From the NCBI GenBank assembly GCA_030532385.1, contig JAUNLG010000005.1, positions 49,460-113,459 of the forward strand: a stretch of 64,000 bases of DNA, given 5' to 3'. Shown here piece after piece: positions 27,334 through 35,824 of this stretch (positions within the stretch are counted from its first letter, which is position 1; every line of letters starts with the position of its first letter). The notes below the pieces were generated by a model. That model saw nothing but the letters and a program-made list of their open reading frames with translations, did no database searches and had not been told where the DNA came from. This stretch comes from Anaerococcus sp. (GTDB lineage: Bacteria > Bacillota > Clostridia > Tissierellales > Peptoniphilaceae). The position numbers and the translations under genes are program-made.

Positions 27334-28554
27334 TTAGTCAAATTTTTCTTCCCTCATCTTTTCAAAACTTTTATCGCCCAAGGACTTTATTTCCTCATCT
27401 CCTATGTTTTTATCCCTTAGCTTTCTTCTTGTCTTATCTTCAGCCAAAGTATAAACTATGGTTGCCAAAGGCATAAAGGTAATCATGCCTACTATACCAA
27501 ATAACCTACCTCCTAAAAGAACTGATAGGAAGATCCAAATAGCAGGAAGACCTTGGTGCTTGCCTATAACTAGAGGAAAGACAATTTGCTCTTGGATTTG
27601 TTGGATTATTAGTACATAAACCAAAAAGACCAGGGATTGGATAGGGGATTGGATAAAGATTAAAATCATACCAATTCCTGTGGCAATAATCGGTCCAAAG
27701 TAAGGTATAAAGTCAAAGGCTCCTACTAGGATTGATATCATCCCAGCCATAGGAAGAGATAAGATTTTCATTCCTATATAAGTTATTATTCCCAAAGATA
27801 GGCAAGATAAGAGCCTTGTTTCAAGAAACCTTGCAAAGGAAATGTATGAGAGTTTGGCTAAATAGTTTATATCCTCCACCTTTTTTTGGCTAAAATTTGC
27901 AAATAATACCTTGTTGGTATTTTCCTTAAGGTCTTTTTTGTTTAATGAAACATAGATAGAGAATATAAAGCCCATTACTAGGGCTACTATGGCAGATGAA
28001 AGGGAGTTTAGGATGGATGAGGTTGTATTTAATAATCCAGAAGATCCACCGCTAACTATATTTCTAATCCCAAGGGCCACACTTTCTGGATTAACTCTTG
28101 ATAATTGCTGGCTGATATAAAGGGAAGCCTGCCTAAAGTAGACATTATCTCCCAAGTATTCTATAAGTTTATCCATAAATATAGGGATATTTTCCACCAA
28201 AGATTCAATGGCTGTTGCCAGTTCTGGTATCAAAACTGTAAGAATTACAGTTATTATAGCAAAAAATACTATCCAGGATAGGACTAGGGATAGGGCCATA
28301 ATTAGCTTTTTATATTTTCTCTTATCAAAAATTTTGCCAAAGACCTTCTCTTGAAAAAAGTTCATGGGCAAATTTATTATAAAGGCTATGACTAGCCCAT
28401 AGACTACAGGTCTAAAGATAGCATATGTAGTTACAAAAAATCCCAAAAGTTTTTCAATATACCAAAGACCAAAAAATAGCAAGATCAATAAAATCCCTAT
28501 CTTAAGAGTTTTCTTGCCCTTGGTATCTAAATATTTTTCATAAGTTTTTTTCAT
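27334..28554 (-). CDS. AI-2E family transporter-like membrane protein (second copy)
   Basis: 406 aa, a paralogue of the protein at 22701-23909. It shares the N-terminal layout (FRPVVYGLVIAFIINLPMNFFQEK), the GAFDFIPYFGPIIATG motif and QQIQEQIVFPLVIGKHQGLP. Seven to eight hydrophobic segments span it. GGAG precedes the ATG. It lies downstream of asp23, separated by a modest hairpin at 28565-28593, so it may be partly co-transcribed with the envelope-stress genes. The transported substrate is unknown. Confidence 0.83.
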   Translation of the reverse strand: MKKTYEKYLDTKGKKTLKIGILLILLFFGLWYIEKLLGFFVTTYAIFRPVVYGLVIAFIINLPMNFFQEKVFGKIFDKRKYKKLIMALSLVLSWIVFFAIITVILTVLIPELATAIESLVENIPIFMDKLIEYLGDNVYFRQASLYISQQLSRVNPESVALGIRNIVSGGSSGLLNTTSSILNSLSSAIVALVMGFIFSIYVSLNKKDLKENTNKVLFANFSQKKVEDINYLAKLSYISFARFLETRLLSCLSLGIITYIGMKILSLPMAGMISILVGAFDFIPYFGPIIATGIGMILIFIQSPIQSLVFLVYVLIIQQIQEQIVFPLVIGKHQGLPAIWIFLSVLLGGRLFGIVGMITFMPLATIVYTLAEDKTRRKLRDKNIGDEEIKSLGDKSFEKMREEKFD

Positions 28555-28564
28555 TTTTTCTCCA

Positions 28565-28593
28565 TTATAAAGGACCTACCAAAGGCAGGTCCC
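28565..28593 (-). terminator. Weak terminator after asp23
   Basis: GGACCT (28572-28577) and AGGTCC (28587-28592) form a stem with further pairing inside. The T tract on the minus strand is short (TTTATAAT), so read-through into the AI-2E gene is likely. Confidence 0.5.
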
Positions 28594-28603
28594 ATCTTTA
28601 AGA

Positions 28604-29062
28604 CTAATATCTTCTTTCTTCTTCTCTAGATTCGCTTTCTTTCTTAGCCTTGGTTTCTTCATATTCTTTTCTTGTCATAACATCAACTACATTTACATTG
28701 ATTGTAACAACATCAAGTCCTGTCATTTCCTTGATATTTGCCTTAACTACTTTTTTAATTTCATTAAAGATCCTTGTAGCATTTTTTCCATACTCAATTA
28801 TTACATCAAGGTTAACCTTAGCTTCCTTTTCTCCTACTTCAACTGATACGCCTGCTGTAGAAGCTTCTTCGCGTCCACCTGAGAAGAAAGATCCTATAGA
28901 ATCTGCAATATTTCCCTTCATTTCAAGGATGCCATCTATATTTTTTATAGCAATTCTTGCAATCTTTGCAACAACCTTATCTTCTATCAATAACTTTGAT
29001 TGTTCATATTCTAGTTCACGATTTTCATTAATTTCTTCAATTCTCTCTTTGTTCTCTGTCAT
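28604..29062 (-). CDS. Asp23/Gls24 family envelope stress response protein
   Basis: 152 aa. The conserved core runs VVAKIARIAIKNIDGILEM, then VSVEVGEKEAKVNLDVIIEYGK and IKKVVKANIKEMTGLDVVTINVNVVDV. The tail is rich in Glu, Lys and Arg. In Staphylococcus Asp23 is anchored to the membrane by AmaP and responds to wall stress. Here amaP and a DUF2273 gene lie immediately upstream in the same operon, the typical trio. Confidence 0.92.
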   Translation of the reverse strand: MTENKERIEEINENRELEYEQSKLLIEDKVVAKIARIAIKNIDGILEMKGNIADSIGSFFSGGREEASTAGVSVEVGEKEAKVNLDVIIEYGKNATRIFNEIKKVVKANIKEMTGLDVVTINVNVVDVMTRKEYEETKAKKESESREEERRY

Positions 29063-29077
29063 AAATACCTCCTAGTA

Positions 29078-29371
29078 TTAATTAAAAAGTCTTTTCAAAA
29101 AGTTGATATACCTAAGGTCCCTATCAAAAAAGGCCCCTATGCTATATCCTATTAACATTACTACCCAAATTCCTAAGCTCTTAAAAAATCCAAATTGAAA
29201 TAAGCAAAATAGTGTCAATAGGGCAAGGGATAGGGAGATTATTTTCCCCTTATGCCTTTTATAAAAGGCCCATCTTGCTCTTTTGCTAGCTTCTTCCTTC
29301 TCCATTCTTCTAATCTCTAGGTCATAGATGGTATAGTTTTTTTCATCAATTTTATTTCTTTGATCCATCAT
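29078..29371 (-). CDS. DUF2273-type small membrane protein
   Basis: 97 aa. A charged N-terminal half precedes two hydrophobic segments (about 48-65 and 68-88), followed by FFDRDLRYINFLKRLF. Small proteins of this form (DUF2273) sit between amaP and asp23 in many Firmicutes. Its start overlaps the amaP end by 20 bp. The longer cytosolic N-terminus, compared with the usual 60-70 aa, is a little unusual. Confidence 0.75.
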   Translation of the reverse strand: MMDQRNKIDEKNYTIYDLEIRRMEKEEASKRARWAFYKRHKGKIISLSLALLTLFCLFQFGFFKSLGIWVVMLIGYSIGAFFDRDLRYINFLKRLFN

Positions 29372-29909
29372 TACCTCTCTTTACAAGATCTTCTTGACTT
29401 ATCCTATCAAAATAAAGTTTGCTTTCTATATGGTCTAGGCCTGTTAGCTCTTTTAAGGATTCATTGATATTCTCTTTTATCTTTGTTGATAAAATCCCTA
29501 TGTCAAAATCCTTATAAAGGTCTATCTTAGATTTAACTTCTATAGTTTCCCCATCTACTATATTGACCCTTACCTTGTTAACCTTGGTAGATAGGAATTT
29601 TTCAATAGATCTTTTTACTGTATTTTCTAGTGAATCTTTAGATATTAGGATAGATCCATCAGGACCTTCTACTAAGTATTCATAGGCCTTATCTGAAGCA
29701 AGGGTTAGGTCCACTAGGATAAATAAGGCAAATACCAAAATAAGAATACCAACTACCATCACTCCTATCCTAACCTGGCTAAAACGTAGGTAAGATAGGG
29801 TTTGAAATATAAAATCAACTTTAACAATTCCTGTAAATAAAAATATAGCACCCAAGAGGATAAGCACTATTGTAAGCAAGGAATAGATAAATCTTTTAAA
29901 TGTTCCCAT
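29352..29909 (-). CDS. amaP: Alkaline shock response membrane anchor protein AmaP
   Basis: 185 aa. Two N-terminal transmembrane helices (about 8-28 and 45-70) are followed by a cytosolic domain with ISKDSLENTVKRSIEKF and ITGLD-like ELTGLDHIES, as in AmaP. It anchors Asp23 at the membrane. First gene of the amaP-DUF2273-asp23 set. AAGGAGG stands right before the ATG. It begins 49 bp after the ABC-F gene, so read-through from the typA-rex-ABC-F operon is possible. Confidence 0.85.
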   Translation of the reverse strand: MGTFKRFIYSLLTIVLILLGAIFLFTGIVKVDFIFQTLSYLRFSQVRIGVMVVGILILVFALFILVDLTLASDKAYEYLVEGPDGSILISKDSLENTVKRSIEKFLSTKVNKVRVNIVDGETIEVKSKIDLYKDFDIGILSTKIKENINESLKELTGLDHIESKLYFDRISQEDLVKRGNDGSKK

Positions 29910-29958
29910 AAGCCCTCCTTACTTAGTATTTACCCTATCTTGGATGCTTCAATCAATA

Positions 29959-31878
29959 TTATTCAATTTCCATGCTCAAATCTAGCCATTGGGAAGTTAG
30001 CTCTTCCTTATCCTTTTCCAAATTTTTTATCTTCGAAAAAGTTTCCCCTACTTTTTCTTGGTCTTTATAAAAGCCTTCCTCTAAGGTTAGGTCGGTTAAT
30101 TCTTTTATCTTTATTTCAATATCCTCAAGGTCTTTTTCTATCTTTCTTATCTTTTCCTTATGCCTTCTAAGCTCACTTGCCTTAAGTTTATCTTTTTGCC
30201 TTTGTTTTTTAAGCTCAGTCTTAGTAGGCTTATCTTCCTTCTGATCACTTATAAGGCTTTCTTTAAGTTTTTTCTCATAATAGGCATAATTACCCAAGTA
30301 TTCATCCATCCCATCTTCTTTCATTAGGAGGATTTTTTGAGAAATTTTATTTAAAAAATACCTATCGTGACTTATAAGTAGGACTGACCCTTCATAATCT
30401 AGGATGGCATCTTCTAGGATCTCCTTAGAATCAATATCTAGGTGGTTGGTTGGCTCATCCATTAGGATGAAGTTGGCATCTGAAATCATTAACTTAAGGA
30501 GGGAAATTCTTGCCCTCTCCCCACCTGATAATTCTCCTATCAGCCTATCAACATCATCTTGGTAGAAAAGAAACTTGGCTAAATAAGACCTTATCTCCTG
30601 GTTTGTCATAAGCGGATAGGTCTTTGATATTTCTTCAAAGATGGTGTTATTTAAGTCAAGGGATTCTTGCTCTTGGTCAAAGTAACCTACATTTACAGAC
30701 TGGCCTAGCCTAATAGAGCCCCCACTCTTATTTTCTTCTCCTAGGATTATCTTAAATAAAGAAGTCTTGCCAACGCCATTTTCTCCAATTATGGCTACTT
30801 TTTCAGACCTATATAGGTTAAAAGATATATCCTTAAAAATAAGGTCATTTCCATAAGATTTTTCTAGGCCCTCTACCTTAAGGACATCCATACCCGATTG
30901 GATCCTTGGCCTAAATTTAAGATTCATAGATTTTTTATAATCAATTGGCTTATCAATCCTTTCAACCTTATCTAGGAGTTTTTGCCTAGACCTTGACTGG
31001 GCAATGCCTCTTTTTCTTAAGGACCCTCCCTGGTTTTTAAGCCTATCTATGATCTCTTCTTGCCTTTTTATCTCTCTTTGCTGGGACCTATATTGGTGAA
31101 TCCTAACTTCCATATCCTTCTTACGCTGGCTAATTACCTCAGTATAATTGCCCTTGTAGGTATGAAGCTTCCCATGGTCTAGGATAAAGACCTTATTTAC
31201 AGTATTATCCAAAAAATACCTATCGTGGCTTATGACAATTACAGATCCTCCATAATTTTTTACAAAATTCTCCAAAAATCTAATGGCCCCTATATCAAGG
31301 TGGTTGGTTGGCTCATCTAGAAGGATTAGGTCAGGTTTTTCTAAAAGAAGGTGGGCAAGCTCTGCCCTAGCCTTCTGCCCTCCTGAAAGTTCATTTATAT
31401 TTTTATCAAATTCTTCCTTGGCAAAGCCCATGGCCTTTAGGGTACCTTCTATTTCACTTTTAATTGCATAGCCATTTTTGTCGGTAAATTCTTCAAGCTT
31501 TTTGGTGTAGGTATCCATTACCTGGTTTAGGTCATCTTCACCTAGGCCCTCTGCCATTTTCTTCTCAAGCCTTCTCATGTCACTTTCTAGGCCTAGAAGG
31601 TCCTCAAAGACTTCTAGGACATATTCATAGACTGTCATAGTCCTATCAAGGCTTAGGATCTGCTTTAGATACCCTAGCTTGATGTCATTGGCTATATATA
31701 TTTCTCCCCTATCTGCCTTAAGATTGCCTGTTAGTATGTTAAAGAGAGTAGATTTACCAGCTCCATTGGCCCCAATTAGGCCTACCTTATCACCTTTTTC
31801 TATCTTAAAGCTGACATTTTCAAATATATCTTTCAGGGGATATGATTTTTCTAAGTTTGAAGCTGTTAGTATATTCAT
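29959..31878 (-). CDS. ABC-F family ATP-binding protein (ribosome-associated)
   Basis: 639 aa with two ABC domains in one chain and no membrane segment. Walker A motifs are GANGAGKST and GENGVGKTS; signatures are LSGGQ and LSGGE; both Walker B motifs read as LLDEPTNHLD or LMDEPTNHLD. A charged linker (about 240-300) and a C-terminal coiled coil (about 545-639) are present. The form matches Uup/YdiF-type ABC-F proteins that act on the ribosome. An antibiotic-protection role cannot be told from sequence. The ATG directly follows the rex stop codon (TAG-ATG). Confidence 0.9.
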   Translation of the reverse strand: MNILTASNLEKSYPLKDIFENVSFKIEKGDKVGLIGANGAGKSTLFNILTGNLKADRGEIYIANDIKLGYLKQILSLDRTMTVYEYVLEVFEDLLGLESDMRRLEKKMAEGLGEDDLNQVMDTYTKKLEEFTDKNGYAIKSEIEGTLKAMGFAKEEFDKNINELSGGQKARAELAHLLLEKPDLILLDEPTNHLDIGAIRFLENFVKNYGGSVIVISHDRYFLDNTVNKVFILDHGKLHTYKGNYTEVISQRKKDMEVRIHQYRSQQREIKRQEEIIDRLKNQGGSLRKRGIAQSRSRQKLLDKVERIDKPIDYKKSMNLKFRPRIQSGMDVLKVEGLEKSYGNDLIFKDISFNLYRSEKVAIIGENGVGKTSLFKIILGEENKSGGSIRLGQSVNVGYFDQEQESLDLNNTIFEEISKTYPLMTNQEIRSYLAKFLFYQDDVDRLIGELSGGERARISLLKLMISDANFILMDEPTNHLDIDSKEILEDAILDYEGSVLLISHDRYFLNKISQKILLMKEDGMDEYLGNYAYYEKKLKESLISDQKEDKPTKTELKKQRQKDKLKASELRRHKEKIRKIEKDLEDIEIKIKELTDLTLEEGFYKDQEKVGETFSKIKNLEKDKEELTSQWLDLSMEIE

Positions 31879-32517
31879 CTAAAAGATAAAGTCCTCTGGA
31901 GAATTCATAAAGTAGGTTAGGGTAAACAAGGATTCATCTAGGTGAACAGACTCTAGGACAGCTCCATTTTTTACCTTAAGATCTACTGGTGAGAAGTTCC
32001 AAATTCCCTTTACCCCACCTTCACAAAGAATGTCGCATACATCTTGGGCAACCTTCTTTGGGGTTGCAATTATTCCAATATCTATCTTTTCATTTTTAAG
32101 ATAATCTTCTAATAAGTCTATACTCTTAACTTCAAGAGCCCCATCTTTAACTTTAAGGTCAGTATTTTTATCAAAAACTGCCTTAATCTCATAGCCTAGG
32201 TCAGAAAATGACTTATACTTATATAGGGCATGGCCAATATTACCATAGCCTATAAGGACCATATTATAGGATTTATCAACTCCTATAATCTTTGATAATT
32301 CATCCATAAGCTCATTTACATTGTAACCATAACCTTGTTGACCAAAGCAGCCAAAGTGGTTAAGGTCTTGCCTAATTTGGCTGGCTGTAAGTCCTGTAAT
32401 CTCAGATAATTCTTTTGATGAAACTCTGATGATTCCTTTTTCATTTATACTTTCTAGGTACCTATAATACTTTGGTAGCCTTTTTATAACTGACAGTGAA
32501 ATATTTTTCTTACTCAT
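31879..32517 (-). CDS. rex: Redox-sensing transcriptional repressor Rex
   Basis: 212 aa. An N-terminal winged helix (about 1-80, SSKELSEITGLTASQIRQDL) is followed by a Rossmann domain (VLIGYGNIGHALYKY) that binds NADH/NAD and a C-terminal swapped helix. Rex represses fermentation and anaerobic respiration genes when the NADH ratio is low. In this operon it lies between a small membrane protein (8-bp overlap) and an ABC-F gene. rex next to an ABC-F gene is a known Firmicutes pairing. Confidence 0.95.
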   Translation of the reverse strand: MSKKNISLSVIKRLPKYYRYLESINEKGIIRVSSKELSEITGLTASQIRQDLNHFGCFGQQGYGYNVNELMDELSKIIGVDKSYNMVLIGYGNIGHALYKYKSFSDLGYEIKAVFDKNTDLKVKDGALEVKSIDLLEDYLKNEKIDIGIIATPKKVAQDVCDILCEGGVKGIWNFSPVDLKVKNGAVLESVHLDESLFTLTYFMNSPEDFIF

Positions 32518-33085
32518 GATCTACTCCTTCTTTTTTATTCTTATCCCCCTTATCATCTAAGATAAAGGGATTATCACTTGCCCTGTGAGAATTTAAAATC
32601 TCAAGGTCCTCTTTGCTAATATCTTCTTTGTCTAAATCTTTATTAGAAGTCTCCTCTTCTTTGTCTAACTTCTTAGCCTTTATATGTAGGCTTAGGTAGT
32701 TAAAAACATGGATAAAATAAATTAGAATTAGGCTAGTATAGAAGATCTTCTGGCTATAGGTTATCAAAAGTATATTTGGAAATATCAACCTATTAGAAAG
32801 TCCTCCTATAAATCTAGTAAGTATAATAAGTGCATGGCTTGCCAGGGCCAAAAAGCTTAGGCCAGTCAAAATTCCAACAAGGATTGATAGTTTATAAGCC
32901 GTCTTGTCAAAAAAAACAACCAAGCTATAAATTAGCATAAAAATCCAAGTTATTAAGACTAGTAGGTTCCAAGCTAGGCCTAGGGCCATATTGCCAACAA
33001 ACATGCCCAATATTGTCAAGACAAAGACTAAAAGGGTTAGGACTGCTAGGGTAAAGCTTAGATTTTTTTCTAAAGTTTTTTCCAT
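32510..33085 (-). CDS. Unknown four-helix membrane protein with acidic tail
   Basis: 191 aa. Four hydrophobic segments (about 12-32, 35-58, 68-92 and 110-132) are followed by a charged cytosolic tail rich in Asp, Glu and Lys (EEETSNKDLDKEDISKEDLE). I do not recognise a family. It starts 5 bp after the typA stop and overlaps rex by 8 bp, so it is a full member of the typA-rex operon. Its job is unknown; a membrane partner of redox or stress control would be speculation. Confidence 0.7.
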   Translation of the reverse strand: MEKTLEKNLSFTLAVLTLLVFVLTILGMFVGNMALGLAWNLLVLITWIFMLIYSLVVFFDKTAYKLSILVGILTGLSFLALASHALIILTRFIGGLSNRLIFPNILLITYSQKIFYTSLILIYFIHVFNYLSLHIKAKKLDKEEETSNKDLDKEDISKEDLEILNSHRASDNPFILDDKGDKNKKEGVDHE

Positions 33086-33090
33086 AGGCC

Positions 33091-34914
33091 CTACTTATTC
33101 TTCTTTGACTTATACCTTAGGTTTGAATCAAGAATTCTTTTTCTAATCCTTAAAGAATGTGGTGTAATTTCTATTAGTTCATCATCTTCAACAAATTCCA
33201 TCATCTCTTCTACACTCATCCTTATAGGTGGGGTTAGGATTATGGCATCATCTGATCCACTAGCTCTAGTATTTGTTAGTTTCTTCTTTTTACATACATT
33301 TACATCTATATCAAGGCCCTTAGCATTCATGCCGACTACTAGACCCTCATAGACTTCTTCACTAGGTCCTATGAAGAGATTTCCCCTAGTTTGTGCTGAG
33401 TTTAGGCCATAGGCTGAAGCAATTCCTGTCTCACTTGCTATTAGACTTCCAACCTGCCTACTTTCAATATCTCCCTTATAGAAATCATAGCCTTCAAATT
33501 CTGAGTTTAAAATACCAGTTCCCTTTGTATCTGTCATAAACTCTGACCTATATCCTATAAGTCCTCTTGCAGGAATCCTAAAGATTAGCCTATTGTATCC
33601 TGATTGAGATGGCTTCATATCAACCATTTCGCCCTTCCTTCTTCCTAACTTTTCAATAACTGATCCTGAATATATTGAATCAACATCAATAGTAGCAAGC
33701 TCTATAGGCTCAAGTTTCTTGCCATTTTCATCTTCTTTATACATAACTTCAGGCTTTGATACTTGAAACTCATAGCCTTCTCTTCTAAGGTTTTCAATAA
33801 GGACAGATAAGTGAAGCTCTCCACGTCCTGATACCTTAAAGGCTTCTGTTGTATCTGTAGGCTCAATCCTTAAGGAAACATCACTTTCAGCTTCCTTTAA
33901 GAGCCTATCTCTAAGGTGCCTACTTGTAACATACTTACCATCACGACCTGCAAAAGGTGAGTCATTTACAGAAAAAGTCATGGATAGGGTTGGTTCGGAT
34001 ATTTTTGTAAATTCTATTGGTTCAAAGTCTTCTTCTGTAGCTATAGTATCTCCAATATTTATATCTTCCATACCAGATAGGGCTACTATTGATCCAAACC
34101 TTGCCTCTTCTACCTCACTTCTTTCAAGTCCTTCAAATTCATATATTGTAACAATCTTTGACTTAAGCTTTCTATCCTCATCATTAAAGTTAGTAATTAT
34201 AGCAGGATCATTCTTCCTAATAATTCCACTTTCAACCTTACCTATGGCAATCCTGCCTAAGTATTCATTATAGTCTGTTGTTGAAACTAGGACCTTAAAA
34301 GGCTCATTAGGGTCTGCTTCAAAGGCAGGAGTGTAGGATAAGATTGTATCAAGTAAGTCTGTCATATCATCTTTTTTGACATTTTTCTTATTAGATGCCC
34401 AGCCTTCTTTGGCTGAAGCATAAACAAAAGGACTTTCTAGATAAGATTCATCTGCATCAAGTGAGATAAATAAATCTAGGACTTCATCTTCTACTTCATC
34501 AATCCTAGCATCAGGCTTATCTACCTTGTTAATACATACAATAGCTGGTAGGTTAAGCTCTATAGCCTTTTTTAAAACAAACTTAGTTTGAGGCATTGGA
34601 CCCTCGTGGCTGTCAACAACAAGGACAACTGACTCTGCCATATTCAAAACTCTTTCAACTTCCCCACCAAAGTCAGCATGGCCTGGGGTATCTATTATAT
34701 TAATCTTAGTATCCTTATAGCGAATAGAGGTATTTTTAGAAAGAATTGTAATTCCTCTTTCTTTTTCTATAGAGTTTGAATCCATTACCCTATCTTTTAC
34801 CTCTTGGTTTTCCCTAAAAAGTCCACTAGTCCTTAGTAGACCATCAACTAATGTAGTCTTACCATGGTCTACGTGGGCAATAATAGCTACATTCCTTACA
34901 TCTTCTCTTTTCAT
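33091..34914 (-). CDS. typA: Translational GTPase TypA/BipA
   Basis: 607 aa, complete. The GTPase domain has [10 protein letters not shown] (G1), RGITI (G2), [10 protein letters not shown] (G3) and NKVDKPDAR (G4). EF-G-like domains II, III and V follow, then the BipA C-terminal domain (about 490-600). It assists 50S assembly and growth under stress. A good promoter lies at 34951-34978. It leads the operon typA-membrane protein-rex-ABC-F. Confidence 0.96.
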   Translation of the reverse strand: MKREDVRNVAIIAHVDHGKTTLVDGLLRTSGLFRENQEVKDRVMDSNSIEKERGITILSKNTSIRYKDTKINIIDTPGHADFGGEVERVLNMAESVVLVVDSHEGPMPQTKFVLKKAIELNLPAIVCINKVDKPDARIDEVEDEVLDLFISLDADESYLESPFVYASAKEGWASNKKNVKKDDMTDLLDTILSYTPAFEADPNEPFKVLVSTTDYNEYLGRIAIGKVESGIIRKNDPAIITNFNDEDRKLKSKIVTIYEFEGLERSEVEEARFGSIVALSGMEDINIGDTIATEEDFEPIEFTKISEPTLSMTFSVNDSPFAGRDGKYVTSRHLRDRLLKEAESDVSLRIEPTDTTEAFKVSGRGELHLSVLIENLRREGYEFQVSKPEVMYKEDENGKKLEPIELATIDVDSIYSGSVIEKLGRRKGEMVDMKPSQSGYNRLIFRIPARGLIGYRSEFMTDTKGTGILNSEFEGYDFYKGDIESRQVGSLIASETGIASAYGLNSAQTRGNLFIGPSEEVYEGLVVGMNAKGLDIDVNVCKKKKLTNTRASGSDDAIILTPPIRMSVEEMMEFVEDDELIEITPHSLRIRKRILDSNLRYKSKKNK

Positions 34915-34950
34915 TTAATCCCTCTCTTTAATCTAACAAATTCTATCAAT

Positions 34951-34978
34951 ATTATATCACTCGTGAATATATTATCAA
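34951..34978 (-). promoter_or_regulatory. Promoter of the typA-rex operon
   Basis: On the minus strand TTGATA (34978-34973), a 16-bp spacer and TATAAT (34956-34951) preceded by TGA, an extended -10. Two 19-bp direct repeats (34984-35002 and 35014-35032) lie just upstream of it. Confidence 0.75.
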
Positions 34979-34983
34979 TAATT

Positions 34984-35032
34984 AAATAACAAAAAATCAT
35001 CCCAAAGATTAATAAATAACAAAAAACCATCC
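34984..35032. repeat. Two imperfect 19-bp direct repeats upstream of typA
   Basis: AAATAACAAAAAATCATCC (34984-35002) and AAATAACAAAAAACCATCC (35014-35032) differ by one base and are 30 bp apart, about three helical turns. They stand upstream of the typA promoter and could be a duplicated binding site or a small duplication. Confidence 0.6.
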
Positions 35033-35044
35033 TTAGGACTTAAA

Positions 35045-35066
35045 TTAAAAACACCCCTAGGGGTGT
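35045..35066 (-). terminator. Terminator of the HATPase gene
   Basis: The palindrome ACACCCCTAGGGGTGT (35051-35066) is followed on the minus strand by TTTTAATTT. It lies 20 bp after the stop. Confidence 0.75.
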
Positions 35067-35086
35067 CCTTTCTTAATAACTTAAAC

Positions 35087-35464
35087 TTATTTATAATAAA
35101 TAAGGGCGGCAATAGAATTGCCCTTAACTAATACATTATCTGACATAGCATTTACTAGTTTAATTCCTCTACCATGTTCAGAAAGAAAGTCAGCCTCACC
35201 ATCAGAAACTATACCACATCCCTCATCTTTTACATTAATTAAGCAAAAATAATCATCTAGTAAAACTAAACAGTCAATTTTTCTCGCAAATTCCCTATTA
35301 TTTCCATGCTTATAGGAATTTGCAGTCAGTTCATCTAAGATTAGTCTTATCTTAAATATAAGGTCTGGGTCATGGGTTTTTTCTTTAAGATGATCTATAA
35401 CTGCCCTATTAAATTCTTTTATTAAATTTATATCTGTGTTGATTACATCTCTTATAATATCCAT
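35087..35464 (-). CDS. Stand-alone HATPase protein (RsbW/anti-sigma kinase-like)
   Basis: A 125-aa GHKL ATPase domain only. The N box is ILDELTANSYKHGN, the G1 box VKDEGCGI and the G2 box HGRGIKLV. No sensor, membrane or DNA-binding part is present. This is the form of RsbW/SpoIIAB-type serine kinases, which bind sigma factors. No sigma factor or anti-anti-sigma gene is near. The gene has its own terminator. A small hairpin (ACCCA-agaaa-TGGGT, 35491-35505) lies in its leader. Confidence 0.8.
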   Translation of the reverse strand: MDIIRDVINTDINLIKEFNRAVIDHLKEKTHDPDLIFKIRLILDELTANSYKHGNNREFARKIDCLVLLDDYFCLINVKDEGCGIVSDGEADFLSEHGRGIKLVNAMSDNVLVKGNSIAALIYYK

Positions 35465-35563
35465 AAGTCTTCCCTTTCTAGTTAATTCATACCCAAGAAA
35501 TGGGTGAAACTTACTTTAGAAAATATTAATTTCTTGAAAACGGTATTTATTTTTCTACATTTG

Positions 35564-35572
35564 TGGTATAAT
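35564..35572 (+). promoter_or_regulatory. Extended -10 promoter of rubredoxin gene
   Basis: TGGTATAAT (35564-35572) is a perfect extended -10 about 33 bp before the start. No good -35 stands at 17 bp, which is usual for extended -10 promoters. Confidence 0.6.
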
Positions 35573-35605
35573 AGATATGTAATAACGAATGAAAGGAGAC
35601 ATTCT

Positions 35606-35764
35606 ATGAAATACGTATGTACAGCATGTGGATATATCTATGATCCTGCTGAAGGAGATGTAGATAACGGAATTGAACCAGGTACAGAATTTGAACAACT
35701 ACCAGAAGATTGGGTATGCCCAGTTTGTGGAGTTGGCAAAGACATGTTCGAAGCTCAAGAATAA
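35606..35764 (+). CDS. Rubredoxin
   Basis: 52 aa, standard length. Two CxxC pairs (CTAC at 5-8 and CPVC at 38-41) hold one iron. Conserved [10 protein letters not shown] and [16 protein letters not shown] are present. It is a one-electron carrier in anaerobes, often for superoxide reductase or rubrerythrin. ATG 35606 is the start because AAAGGAG lies at 35592-35598; an upstream in-frame extension has no family match. Monocistronic with a strong terminator. Confidence 0.97.
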   Translation: MKYVCTACGYIYDPAEGDVDNGIEPGTEFEQLPEDWVCPVCGVGKDMFEAQE

Positions 35765-35772
35765 TAAATTTA

Positions 35773-35796
35773 AGAGGCCCCAAGGCCTCTTTTTTT
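35773..35796 (+). terminator. Terminator of rubredoxin gene
   Basis: AGAGGCC (35773-35779) pairs with GGCCTCT (35784-35790), followed by seven T residues. Confidence 0.9.
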
Positions 35797-35824
35797 ATAA
35801 TCTTCTTTAATTTGTAAGCTTTAA

